In this document: positions 22,041 through 32,579 of the stretch, in pieces | Layout of the letters: the number at the start of each line of letters is the position of its first letter | How positions within the stretch are numbered: position 1 is the first letter of the stretch | Origin: Dermacentor variabilis | Taxonomy: Eukaryota; Arthropoda; Arachnida; Ixodida; Ixodidae | DNA length: 64,000 bases | Assembly: GCF_050947875.1 (NCBI RefSeq) | Contig: NC_134574.1 | Span: 106,137,469-106,201,468, forward strand | Direction: 5' to 3' | Position numbers and translations under genes: made by a program | Notes under the pieces: generated by a model | Seen by the model: only the letters and a program-made list of their open reading frames with translations | Database searches by the model: none | Told to the model about the DNA's origin: nothing

Positions 22041-22657
22041 AAAGACGCGACACAGTGTATGACGTCATATCTCATGGACGTAACCAATTAGAGAAGTCAT
22101 AATGCCTTCGCATTTAAACATCGTAAGGTTACTTAAGTGACTGTCCGTGCGCTATTTGGCTACACCTGACCCTTCGCCACTAAACACCACACATTCCTTT
22201 ATTCAAGTGAGTGTCATTTTTTGTTCCGGTGACGAAGATATCGCTAGGCGCAAGACGCGCTACGTGAGCGCGAGAAATGTTTTCGTCAATTTTATATAGC
22301 GAAATAATATTGTGTAATGTGATTGCATGCGTGAAGCGAATAGTGGTACATATTCTGTAGCTTACGTGGTCATCAGCAATTATGATGGAATGAAGAGTGA
22401 GGCATGTGTAAATATCTGACGTGCTTGTCATGTAGCATTTCGGTGAGCGAGTAATGTGCTCGTGGTTATGGTTGTTCTTTAAATGTCGCTAGTTTCTATG
22501 GACAGAAGTTCGCCTAAAGAGAAGCTAGATTTCTGGTGAACATATTCTGCAACACCTTGTTAAAGAAATGTTTCAGAACTCAAAAATAAAGATGATGAAA
22601 ACAAGCGTTATGGATTTTCTAGTCATAATGGAGTTTTGTCCTTGCTTCATTCCACAG

Positions 22658-22845
22658 GTCTTGACTTGATTACAGTCGAACTTCGCATAAGAAATTCTTC
22701 GGTACATGAAGGCCCCAGTGAAAACTGTACGAATGTATATCGCAGAAGTAAACGGATGAAGCAGAAAAGCTATGGCTTGTATACTTCCGACTGCCAGAAG
22801 GCAGTGGAAGATCACCAATATGAATTTTTATTAAACCGGCAATAA
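22658..22845 (+). CDS. tick lipocalin gene A, terminal exon 5
   Basis: Acceptor TTCATTCCACAG ends at 22657. Entry phase 1 joins exon 4's last base to GT to make glycine. It encodes GLDLITVELRIRNSSVHEGP, then ENC, SDCQKAVEDH and a stop at 22843-22845. ELR(I/V)(R/K)NSS ... C ... C is the C-terminal block of tick lipocalins, giving cysteines three and four. The amine-binding motif I recall for tick lipocalins (CD[VIL]...EL[WY]...C) is not matched: R follows EL. A second AG at 22674-22675 lies 18 nt downstream in the same frame, so a six-residue-shorter form is possible. The gene's introns total about 19.8 kb for 513 coding bases. Confidence 0.85.
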
Positions 22846-22846
22846 A
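22841..22846 (+). terminator. polyadenylation signal overlapping the stop codon
   Basis: AATAAA overlaps the TAA stop at 22843-22845. If used, the 3' UTR would be only about 15-30 nt. No other AATAAA was noticed in the next few hundred bases. Confidence 0.55.
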
Positions 22847-22859
22847 TTTCGTTCGTTGT

Positions 22860-23734
22860 ATCCCCTTCCTTGTGATTCGCACTACTTTGTAGTACTGCTT
22901 TTCACAACGTTCACATGGGCGCTATATGGATTCCTTCCGAGATCGGCGCACGCAATCGAATTACGCAACTGGTGCGTCCGCTACTTCAACTGCATGGGTT
23001 CTCGCAAGATTGCTCCAGTTGTCACCTGAACATCGCATCGGAACATCTTTCTCTGTTTCTTCCATGAATGTACCTCGGCTAGATAGAGACAAAGTGCCAT
23101 TTTATTGCTCCCGGCATTGCAGAAAACCTATAAAAATACATTTGAAGCAAGAAAACTGCGTTTGGGCACATTTCTACAGACGGAACAGAAAACTTAGCGA
23201 CTTGGTGAACGTTCATAGCATGAGGGCAATTTACTGAGGCGAAGATTGAGGCAAGTAGGAAGAGCATATGCACTGACTCTCAGCCATTCTTTTATTGACA
23301 AAAACTTTAGCACATATACATACCCAACTTTAGTGAACGATACGTATTAACGCATATGCGGCTGCACGTTTCAGCTGCTCTGGCTAACTATCTGTATGGA
23401 GTGCTTTGGCGGAGTTTGCTTTTGCAACTTGTTTGGGGGTAACTAGCGTATACATTACTGTCCTGAACAAAGGGTTCAGGGATCTCGTTTCGTTCTCGCT
23501 ACTTGCGCAGATGTTCTCGTATGAGTGTCCGGATAATGGTTGTGGCCTTTGGCTCAGAGTCACTTGAAGGTCGACGACAATGGGAGCTAAAAGCATTTCA
23601 CGCTTAATAGAAGCGTGAGCGTGCTGGCGCATGTCACATGTTTCCATAAAACTGATTGCAGAGTGAAGCTGGATGAGAAACAGTACAGATATGCGATAAT
23701 TAAGGCCTTATTTTGTGCTTGTGTAAAGTCTCAA
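22860..23734. other. intergenic, nothing recognised
   Basis: The 103-codon plus ORF at 22926-23237 and the minus ORFs at 23079-23647 have no recognised motif, no matching neighbour and no splice context that I could build. Confidence 0.35.
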
Positions 23735-23736
23735 TA

Positions 23737-23765
23737 GACCCTTTCGAAAGTACGCCACCTGCCGA
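23737..23765 (+). repeat. left TIR of the ISL2EU-type element
   Basis: GACCCTTTCGAAAGTACGCC followed by ACCTGCCG; aligns to the right TIR with one gap and about three quarters identity over 29 bp. The TA at 23735-23736 matches that at 32578-32579. Confidence 0.7.
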
Positions 23766-23950
23766 GTAAATGCAGTTTCGGTTTCGGTTGCAAAAAGCAT
23801 CCTGGGCAGGAATTCGCCATGTCGCGGGGGAGCGCGGGCTGCGCGGGAACGCGGTAACCGCCGTAACGAGGTGAAGTTGGTTCTTTACTGTATGACGAGG
23901 TGCTGCTGTAAGTTGGAGTTGTAAGGTGTCACTTGGACGCGGATTTCGAC

Positions 23951-26791
23951 ATGAGCGACATAGTTTACCCGGTACACGGTTGGGAGAGTGACTTGCCGTG
24001 CCTCCCGCCACTCCGGGAAACGGCAATCAGCAGTTCTGTTTCGACGAAAACTACGAAGGGCTGACGAAAGGCGTACAAGTTGGTGACAGAGAGCTACGTT
24101 GTCGCCTCTACAGTCTCCGCGAACTATTCCTGCAAAACGGAAGTTTTTGTGGCTGAATGATGCCAATTTCATAGATAACATCAGTAACAGCGCTGAGAAA
24201 GCCTCCAAGGCCAATACATAGGTGCGCCCAAGGATTCGGCATGTTAAGAAGGGCTTAACATCTCCTGCACCCCGCGCGCTTGTTCGGAGCCATGTAGTAG
24301 AAATGCGATGAAAGGCGATTAATTTAACCGAATTTGGTCATTTAATGTTTGCGATGAGGAAATAGTTAGTTGTTGTAGTACTTGTAGCTTTATACACGGA
24401 GCGTGAACGCAGGCTCTAGCGGAAAAGAACCACTTTGTTGAGGTGAATCGCTTACCAGGGTTTTACGCTCGTGGAACTGTTACGCCGCTTGCTGATTACT
24501 ACACCGCAAAATACTTTATCTCCCCGAAAAAAAAAGGCGGTTGTCCCGCTACCACCTGTTAAAAATGCGGGGCTTTTCTTCTTAAATCGGCACTAAAAGG
24601 GCTCGTTTTTCTGCTTCTCCATAACGCAGTTGAATGATGAAGTCTGTATAGAGAGGTAAGGAACCCTGTGTCTGATTTTACTCGAAAAATGTGGTGTGGT
24701 GCCGTGCCATTACGGAATTCAGGTATCACGTTTTACATCATTGCTTGATGTCACAGCGTGTGCCCGACTACGTTAATCAACTTTGCCCCCTCAAGACCAC
24801 TTATGTGTAATTCATCTGCCCTGCAGCGAAGCAGACCTATCGGCTTCCTGTTGGACGTAAATCTGATTGTGCACATGATTGCATAAGCTCGCATTTGAAA
24901 AGCCTTGCTACATCACACGCCCACACTGAAAAAATTGCGTATTTCTCAACGAGCCACGGTCCATTGCGTATATAAGGGGTCACCCCCCACCTCCCCCGAT
25001 TGGTAAGAAAAGGTCGCGTGCTTCTCATCGCAGTTGAAAGATTACAAACTTATAAAGAATTTCGCATGGGAATCAAGCATAAACCGGGGCTGTTGTACAT
25101 TTGTACTCACTTTGTTTCAGGCCTAATACCGACTTTGCAAAGGCCAGCTGCTACAGAAGCCAACAAAAAACCCTCTCACCATATATAGTCAAGGCAGCGT
25201 TGTCGCTTCAGGGAGACATACTTAGCGGCCTTTGCGAGTGCGCTGCTGGCAAGAACGCATGTAACCATTTGCAAGCTGTGCTCAAGTTAGTGGCATTACT
25301 TCAAGTCAAAGGATACGATGAAGCACCAGAGCATCCATCATCGACAGATTTGCCGCAGCAGTGGAGAGTGTCAAGGACAAATCCGCTTCGCGGAACAACT
25401 CTGCAGCAGGTAGATTGGCGGAGAGTAGGGGAGGGTGGGCAAGATTTACCACGCACCTCTCGCCTGTATAAAGGCATTGCTGCTAACGAAGACCCGAAGC
25501 AACAGGAGGAAGACATAAAGGCTTTTTCCGATGCACTGAAAGAAATTAATGGTATGCAGGAGTTCGCCAGCTTTCTGGACGCTGCAGACAGCTCAGACGT
25601 CACTAAAACAAAATTTGGGACACGTTTGAAGGGCTGTCTTCTGGACTACCAACAGTCTATGGTTCCTGATGGATTTACAGTCTTCATGTACAAAGAGCTA
25701 GAAATACCTCGGCCGCAAATATGGGCAAGTGCGCAGGTGTTTACGGGCGCTTTCACTGTTCCAGAATGGAAAATACCCGACACGTTCGATGGAGCCTGTG
25801 CAGCATTTCTTAAGGTATTATACTTAGTTTTATATTCTATATTCATGCAACATCGCCTTAATTTAGGCTCGAACAATCAATTGTTTCAGTCCCTGCACAT
25901 TAACACATAAAATATGTGCCATTGATAATCATTTGCCATAATCATGCCATAATCAAACTAGGCCGACTCGCAGTTATGCTTCAATTGATAATCATTTCAG
26001 GGTATATGCGTCACCCCAGCGGAGGCGAAGGACCTAGAAAGGACGTCTAAGAGGCAACGAAACAGCCTAACATGGCATCAAGGATGTCTTCACCGCCTTA
26101 CTGCATCCAACTTCGGTTTCGTCCTGCACCGGAAGAAGTGGATAAAGAAAGGCTTTATTAGTCTAACGACTCCGAAGGACCTGTCATGCGTTAAGCCCGT
26201 CAGGTACGTTCAGGCATGGTGTTACTGAAAACATTTTGCGAATGCATTTTTGTCCTGGGCGTACACTCGATTTCCTGAAGCTTCACTAAATTCATTTTCC
26301 AGGTACGGCATAGCTAACGAGAAAGACGCCCTCCTGAGGTACAAGGATACCTTGACAACTGCGGGACATCCTGTTGAAGTATTCAACTGCGGCCTTTTTG
26401 TTGACCCGTCCAGGCCATGGCTTGGAGCATCGCCTGACGCCCTAACCATTGACCCTTGTGAACCATTTCCATGGGGGACAGTAGAGGTGAAATGCCCCTA
26501 CTCCCTCAGACATGCCACCAGAGATGTTCTCCTTTCGGAAGACTTTTTTGTTGCATTTGATGAAGATTTCGAACTGAACTGAAAGTTTCCTACGAGCACC
26601 ACAAACAGGTGATTGGACAGATGGGGATAACTCGCACACAGTGGGCAGACTTCGTTGTCTTCGGACCGCACTTTATTATAGTGCAGCGCGTGCGTTTTCC
26701 CGAAAAAGAGTGGAACGACATGGTTCATGTGCTAGACAATTTTTATTTTTACACTTTGCTCCCATTCTTCGTACAGCAGGTGAAAACATGA
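23951..26791 (+). pseudogene. SWIM zinc finger / YqaJ-type nuclease of the transposon
   Basis: Exons and phases can be read. An upstream region (23951-24165) includes KAYKLVTESYVVASTVSANY. The main SWIM exon runs to 25814 and has GLCECAAGKNACNHLQAVL (C-x-C, C-x-H). An exon at 26001-26203 contains TWHQGCLHRLTASNFGFV. An exon from 26303 contains YGIANEKDALLRY, PSRPWLGASPDALT and TVEVKCPYS. RLTAS-x-FG, G-x-x-NE, GASPD and E-V-K are the YqaJ/exonuclease motifs, so the nuclease residues survive. Donors GTATTA, GTACGT and acceptors TTTCAG, TTCCAG fit phases 0 and 2. One frame break near 26578 separates the last segment (VIGQMGITRTQWADFVVFG) ending at 26791. AATAAA lies at about 26822. A DNA-processing partner of the transposase is inferred. 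Confidence 0.7.
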
Positions 26792-26889
26792 ATGTTGCAT
26801 GAAGAGCTAAACATTTATGCAAATAAAGACGAGTAAGCTTTTGCAATAAACAAAACCATTTGTAAGAGTTAGCACCAATAAAGCAATTT

Positions 26890-28541
26890 TTCCCACCAGT
26901 CACTCGCTTTCGGTGATCAAAGAGCTTTGCATATAGCTCAGCACGGCACACACTGAGCATACCTGGTTAATCATTGGACCCAGGGAATGTGGCACTGCCC
27001 TATCAAAGATGTGGTAGCACTTGATTCGTTGTATTTGCCTTTCGACCTGAATGAGGAATGAAGCGATTTCTTGTGTCCGCCGCACGTCGTCCTGCTCAAA
27101 ATTGTTTTTGTGTCAAGAAAGGTGGCAGATTCAGGCCGACCCCTTTTTCTTGAAGTAGATCCTTGATCTTAAAGCCCTTGTCGGCCATGACAGTATCGCC
27201 GGGAGCAAACTTTAAGTCCAGAAAACCATATCTGATCACTATTTCGCGGTCGGAGAGCGACCCCATGAAAAGTTCTGATGCGAACGTAAGAAGACCATAT
27301 GGTGCCACGCCAATGAGGGCCTTAAACGTGTTCGCCGACTTGTATGTTGAGTACGTACTTGACTGCAAAACGACGGAGCTAGGTACTTCACACTTCACCT
27401 CTGTGGCATAGATGATCACCCTTGTGCTTAGGCACAGCTCCCGAAATGCAGGAGGCATTTGCCTCCTGCATTTCTGTGCATCTCACTGCGTGGCGCCTAC
27501 AGAGGAAGTTTTCCCAGCTGGATGTACATAAAATTTATCCAACTACAAAACACTCTTGACACTGTACTTGCAGAAACACCGAAAATATGCCCGAGGTGCA
27601 GGTGGAAAAATCTACTTTTAAATTTCATCAGTGTGAGAAAAAGTTCTTCCGCAGGTTCAAGCTTCCGTGGGCGTCCCTTAACGTCCCCAGGTGTGCTTTC
27701 ACTTTCCAAGTATACATTATAGGCATTTTCACCCGGCTTCAGGTATAAAAGGAAGCATTGAAAGTACTTGCAGCTAGATAATCCAGTGTAAAACTGCATG
27801 CTGCTGTCGTCATCTCGGAACCTTGTAAGCAAGAATGGCTTTCTTCTCTTCTTTTGCTCGACTTTCTTTGTCTTCAGCTACTCGTTGCATTTCTTGCAGC
27901 TGCCTTTTGACATGTTCAAGCTGCTCAGTTAGCTTTTTGTTCCCTGCAATCAGCTCAATGTTGTAGTCGTTTCTGCGACGATGTCCTCTCTGAGCTTCCT
28001 TGCTTCACCTAAAGCCCTTTAAGGTTCTGAACATGAGCAGACAGCTGTGCAACTTCTTCGCACCGTGCTTTTAGCTCCAGTTGAATTTTTTGAACAGTGG
28101 CAGTGCACGAGTGAAAAACCACATCTGCAGCACTGTTTTGCGTCGCATGACCCTTGGCTGGTCGGCCTGGACTTTCAGATTGCTGTGAAGGCTCCCAGGT
28201 CATATCTTGGTCATTATTACTTTCACGCTGACTCAGATCAGTGTCGGGGCTTACTGCTTTAAAAGATGGCTTGTGAGACTCTTGCTGCAGCGCAGGGCTT
28301 GCTCCTTAGGTGGTCGACGCTGTTTCACAGGCTTGGCAAACACAAATTGCGTCGGCACAGCATTGACTTTCAGAAAGCGTCGCCCGCTGGCAACGTTTGG
28401 GATATAGTCATCCGGCTTGAAATCTTTGGAGCAAATCCTCGTAAACTGGCCGACCACGAAGTTTGGCCCTGGATCCCTTCTTATGGCGATTATCCACTTT
28501 TTGAACATCACCTTGTCCCGTGGGAACTCGGGAAATGAGAC
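26890..28541 (-). pseudogene. ISL2EU-type transposase, exon 2 onward (THAP C-half, coiled coil, HTH, DDE)
   Basis: Minus strand from acceptor TTTTGCAG at 28542: VSFPEFPRDKVMFKKWIIAI, TRICSKDFKPDDYIP and LKVNAVPTQFVF are the second half of a THAP DNA-binding domain; the zinc ligand histidine of CS-x-H-F is aspartate here. Next come a linker, a coiled coil (VQKIQLELKARCEE; later NKKLTEQLEHVKRQLQEM), an HTH (GRPRKLEPAEELFLTLMKF, FGVSASTVSRV) and the DDE core: RVIIYATEVKCE, TYKSANTFKALIGVAP, DTVMADKGFKI, then VERQIQRIKCYHIF near 27030. The first catalytic residue (normally D in IIDATE) is tyrosine; the second D and the E remain. Frameshifts lie near 28290, 27990, 27835 and 27090. Confidence 0.75.
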
Positions 28542-29200
28542 CTGCAAAAGGAAAATTAGGATATGCTTGTCCAAAATACAGGTATTTCACTAAAAAAGCT
28601 GGGTCACTAGCCGTCATGTTCTTACGTTGCCATGGGTGCCAATGCAGCTGACTAAAAGGAAATTCAGGATGGCTCTAGGCATCGCGTTTTTAGCACTGCA
28701 TGTTGCTCACTCACAAAAAAGTTGTTTCTTCGCATTAACTTCCTGGCCCGATTTTAATCTGTTATTCATAAAAAATTAGCGTTGGATTTTTAAAAATAAA
28801 TCACAAGGTGCAGGCCAAAAAATTTAATATTTTTTTCTGATCGAGGCTTTGAATAAAATACTCGGCATACTTATGAGGAAACTAGGCAGCTATAGGTAGA
28901 CCACGTACATTTTTTTTTACTTGCCGGCTGCCCACACATTTGTAGCGCGTCGTACCAGACAGGCTGGCTAAAGAGTGTGATGTTCCAGTAGCATCCCGGT
29001 GTAATTCAGGGTTGCACAGACTTTTCGTGAGTTCAAATACTTCACCGTATCTATTATAGCTTGCCTGTAGACTGCGGACACTGCGACGAGGTCATTTATT
29101 TTAACGTGTTGTCAGTAGTACACTCGCTGCGCTGCAGTACAGCCGCAGTTTCAGGGAGCGACAGCGTCTCTACCCCCTATATAAGTGCCACAAACGTTCA

Positions 29201-29990
29201 TCATCATCATCATCAGCCTAGTTACGCCCACTGCAGGGCAAAGGCCTCTCCCATACTTCTCCAACTACCCCGGTCATGTACTAATTGTGGCCATGTGGTC
29301 CCTGCAAACGTCTTAATGTCATCCGCCCACCTAACTTTCTGCCGCCCCCTGCTACGCATCCCTTCCCTTGGAATCCAGTCCGCAACCCTTAGTGACCATC
29401 TTCCCTCTCTTCCCTCCTCATTACATGTCCGGCCCATGCCCATTTCTTTTTCTTGATTTCAACTAAGATGTCATTTACCCGCGTTTGTTGTCTCACCCAA
29501 TCTGCTCTTTTCTTATCCCTTAACGTTACACCCATCATTCTTCTTTCCATAGCTCATTGTGTCGTCCTCAATTTCAGCAGAACCCTTTTCGTAAGCCTCC
29601 AGGTTTCTGCCCCATATGTGAGTACTGGTAACACGCAGCTGTTATACCCTTTCCTTTTGAGGGATAGTGGCAACCTGCTGTTCATGATTTGAGAATGCCT
29701 GCCAAATGCACCCCAGCCCATTCTTATTCTTCTGGTTATTTCAGTCTCAGGATCCGGATCCGTGGTCACTACCTGCCCTAAGTAGATGTATTCCCTTACC
29801 ACTTCCACTGCCTCGCTACCTATCGTAAACTGCTGTTCTGAGACTGTTAAACATTACTTTAGTTTTCTGCAGATTAATTTTCAGACCCACCCTTCTGCTT
29901 TGCCTCTCCAGGTCAGTGAGCATGCGTTGCAATTGGTCTCCTGAGTTACTAAGCAAGGCAATATCATCAGCGAATCGCAAGTTGCTAAGG
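29201..29990 (-). mobile_element. RTE-type LINE, 5'-truncated copy 1
   Basis: Minus strand: EVVREYIYLGQVVTTDPDPE, MNSRLPLSLKRK and LTYGAETWRLTKR, ending in the AGTATGGGAGAGGCCTTTGC ... GGGCGTAACTAGGC 3' end and an ATGATG tail at 29200-29216. Its broken 5' end directly touches the 3' tail of copy 2 at 29990. Confidence 0.8.
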
Positions 29991-31952
29991 TCATCATCAT
30001 CATCAGCCTGGTTACGCCCACTACAGGCAAAGGCCTCTCCCATACTGCTCCAACAACCCCGGTCTTGTACTAATTGTGGCTATGCCATCCCTGCAAACTT
30101 CTTAATCTCATCCGCCCACCTAACGTTCTGCCGCCCTCTGCTACGCTTCCCTTCCCTCGGGATCCAGTCCGTAACCCTTAATGACCATCGGTTATCTTCC
30201 CTCCTCATTACATGTCCTGCCCATGCCCATTTCTTTTTCTTGATTTCAACTAAGATGTCATTAACTCGCGTTTGTTCCCTCACCCAATCTGCTCTTTTCT
30301 TATCCCTTAATGTTACGCCTATCATTCTTCTTTCCATAGCTCGTTGTGTCGTCCTCAATTTGAGTAGAACCTTTTTCGTAAGTCTCCAGGTTTCTGCCCC
30401 GTAGGTGAGTACTGGTAAGACACAGCTATTATATACTTTTCTCTTGAGGGATAACGGCAACCTGCTGTTCATGATTTGGGAATGCCTGCCAAACGCACTC
30501 CAGCCCATTCTTATTCTTCTGATTTCCGTCTCATGATCCGGATCCGCCGTCACTACCTACCCTAAGTAGATGTATTCCCTTACGACTTCCAGTGCCTCGC
30601 TGCCTATTGTAAATTGCTGTTCTCTGCCGAGACTGTTAAGCATTACTTTAGTTTTCTGCATATTAATTTTTAGACCCACTCTTCTGCTTTGCCTCTCCAG
30701 GTCAGTGAGCATGCATTGCAATTGGTCCCCTGATTTACTAAGCAAGGCAATATCATCAGCGAATCGCAAGTTACTAAGGTATTCTCCATCAACTTTTATC
30801 CCCAATTCTTCCCACTCCAGGTCTCTGAATACCTCCTGTAAACATGCTGTGAATAGCATTGGAGAGATCGTATCTCCCTGTCTGACGCCTTTCTTTACTG
30901 GGATTTTGTTGCTTTCTTTGTGGAGGACTACGGTGTCTGTGGAGCCGCTATAGATATCTTCCAGTATTTTTACATATGGCTCATCTACACCCTGATTCCG
31001 TAATGCCTCCATGACTGCTGAGGTTTCGACTGAATCAAACGCTTTCTCGTAATCAATGAAAGCTATATATAAGGGTTGGTTATATTCTGCACATTTCTCT
31101 ATCACTTGATTGATAGTGTGAATATTGTTGGTCTATGGAATATTGTGGTATATGGTCTATTGTTGAGTAGCTTTTACGGAATCCTGCCTGGTCCTTTGGT
31201 TGACAGAAGTCTAAGGTGTTCCTGATGCTATTTGCGATTACCTTAGTAAATACTTTGTAGGCAATGGACAGTAAGCTGATCGGTCTATAATTTTTGAAAT
31301 CTTTGGCGTCCCCTTTCTTAAGGATTAGGATTATGTTAGCGTTCTTCCAAGATTCCGGTACGCTCGAGGTTATGAGGCATTGCGTATACAGGGTAGCCAG
31401 TTTCTCTAGAACAATCTGACCACCATCCTTCAACAAATCTGCTGTTACGTGATCCTCCCCAGCTGCCTTCCCCTTTTGCATAGCTCCTAAGGCTTTCTTT
31501 ACTTCTTCTGGCGTTACCTGTGGGATTTCGAATTCCTCTAGGCTATTCTCTCTTCCACTATCATCGTGGGTGCCACTGGTACTGTATAAATCTCTATAGA
31601 ACTCCTCAGCCACTTGAACTATCTCATCCATATTAGTAACGATGTTGCCGGCTTTGTCTCTTAACGCACACATCTGATTCTTGCCTATTCCTAGTTTCTT
31701 CTTCATTGTTTTTAGGCTTCCTCCGTTTCTGAGAGCCTGTTCAATTCTATCCATACTATAGTTCCTGATGTCCGCAGTCTTACGCTTGTTGATTAGCTTA
31801 GAAAGTTCTGCCAGTTCTATTCTAGCTGTAGGGTTAGAGGCATTCATACATTGGCGTTTCTTGATCAGATCTTTCGTCTCCTGCGATAGCTTACTGGTTT
31901 CCTGTCTAACGGCGTTACCACCGACTTCTATTGCGTACTCCTTAATGCCAAA
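29991..31952 (-). mobile_element. RTE-type LINE, 5'-truncated copy 2
   Basis: Minus strand: CALRDKAGNIVTNMDEIV, KGKAAGEDHVTADLLK, KNYRPISLLSIAYKVFTKVI, YIAFIDYEKAFDSV, KKGVRQGDTISPMLF, NLRFADDIALLSKSGDQ and LTYGAETWRLTKK. The catalytic FADD is intact. Breaks are few: frameshifts near 31130 and 30555, and a C-to-T type nonsense change in YIYLG(Q)VVT. It is truncated just upstream of EVGGNAVRQE, and its remaining part overlaps the RTE at 62701-64000 with very similar sequence. Confidence 0.85.
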
Positions 31953-32337
31953 AGCCTGCCAAAACGTTACCGTCCATCAAAATACGGACACATGCGTGGA
32001 TGAACGAACGCTTTGCAGAAACGTCCCACGTGGTGGGGAACGAAGTTCGAGTGGCTAGTTTTGCGCAGTGTTTGCGAAGCGCGGCTTAACGCCTGCATTT
32101 AGCACGCACGGTCGTTTCATTCCTGCTGTGGTCACAGACACGCGTGCGCCCCCCCTCCACACACGCACAACGCAGTTACCGTAGCCTCTAAAGCGTTCCC
32201 ACAATGTTTCGCTAAAAAACGGAATACGGCAATGGCAAAAGTTCGCTCCAAGCTCGTTTACGCGGGGTCAATGCAGCAGGACAACAGTGGCATGTCCACG
32301 AACAACACCCGTAATAATAGCCCGTACGTATACGTAC

Positions 32338-32403
32338 CTTCTCGCCGCTTTTGCATCGGTATCCCTCCTGGTGACATTCAGGAACACAGCAGAAGTGAAC
32401 CAT
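32338..32403 (-). pseudogene. transposase exon 1, THAP N-terminus
   Basis: A 22-codon minus-strand exon, MVHFCCVPECHQEGYRCKSG then EK, with the C-x(n)-C start of a THAP domain. It joins in phase 0 to exon 2 at 28541 to give SGEK|VSFPEFP, the normal THAP sequence order. It lies 3.8 kb from exon 2 only because of the RTE insertions. It also sits next to the right TIR, as a 5' exon should. Confidence 0.7.
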
Positions 32404-32507
32404 TGCCAAATAAATATTTTGAACGCAGACTTGCAACGTAAGGGCCTTGAACGACGCGACGCTTTGCTTAGTCAACACAGCCGAGACAGCGGCGGCAGCT
32501 GGCGGCA

Positions 32508-32522
32508 CTCCCACAACATGGC
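32508..32522. promoter_or_regulatory. YY1-like motif upstream of the transposase exon
   Basis: CACAACATGGCGGC matches the AANATGGCGGC pattern bound by YY1-type factors. It lies in a CG-rich stretch between transposase exon 1 and the right TIR, where a promoter would be expected. Function is inferred from the motif only. Confidence 0.35.
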
Positions 32523-32540
32523 GGCAGCGCACGTAGTTGT

Positions 32541-32577
32541 GGCGGCTGCCGCGAGCGGCCTACTTTTGCAAGGGGTC
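32541..32577 (-). repeat. right TIR of the ISL2EU-type element
   Basis: Reverse complement begins GACCCCTTGCAAAAGTAGGCC; partner of 23737-23765. Confidence 0.7.
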
Positions 32578-32579
32578 TA

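Larger units (their letters stand above)
28542..32337 (-). other. transposase intron 1, enlarged by RTE insertions
   Basis: Donor AAG|GTACGTATACG (minus strand, from 32337) and acceptor TTTTCCTTTTGCAG (ending at 28542) are both phase 0. Of its 3.8 kb, about 2.75 kb is two RTE copies. The rest (28542-29200, 31953-32337) shows nothing else. Confidence 0.6.
23737..32577. mobile_element. ISL2EU-type DNA transposon with nested RTE insertions
   Basis: The ends are matching terminal inverted repeats: left GACCCTTTCGAAAGTACGCC at 23737 and right (reverse complement from 32577) GACCCCTTGCAAAAGTAGGCC, each preceded by TA (23735-23736 and 32578-32579). Inside are two convergent genes: a plus-strand SWIM zinc finger + YqaJ nuclease gene (to 26791) and a minus-strand THAP + HTH + DDE transposase gene (32403 to about 26890). 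As I recall, a transposase/YqaJ pair and a 2-bp target duplication are hallmarks of the ISL2EU superfamily. Removing the two RTE insertions (29201-31952) leaves an element of about 6.1 kb. Frameshifts and a lost catalytic aspartate show it is now inactive. Confidence 0.8.

Noticed and set aside
23885..24214. 109-codon minus-strand ORF as a separate gene
   Set aside because: It lies inside the left part of the ISL2EU-type element, antisense to a region with the SWIM-protein lead-in, and shows no known motif.
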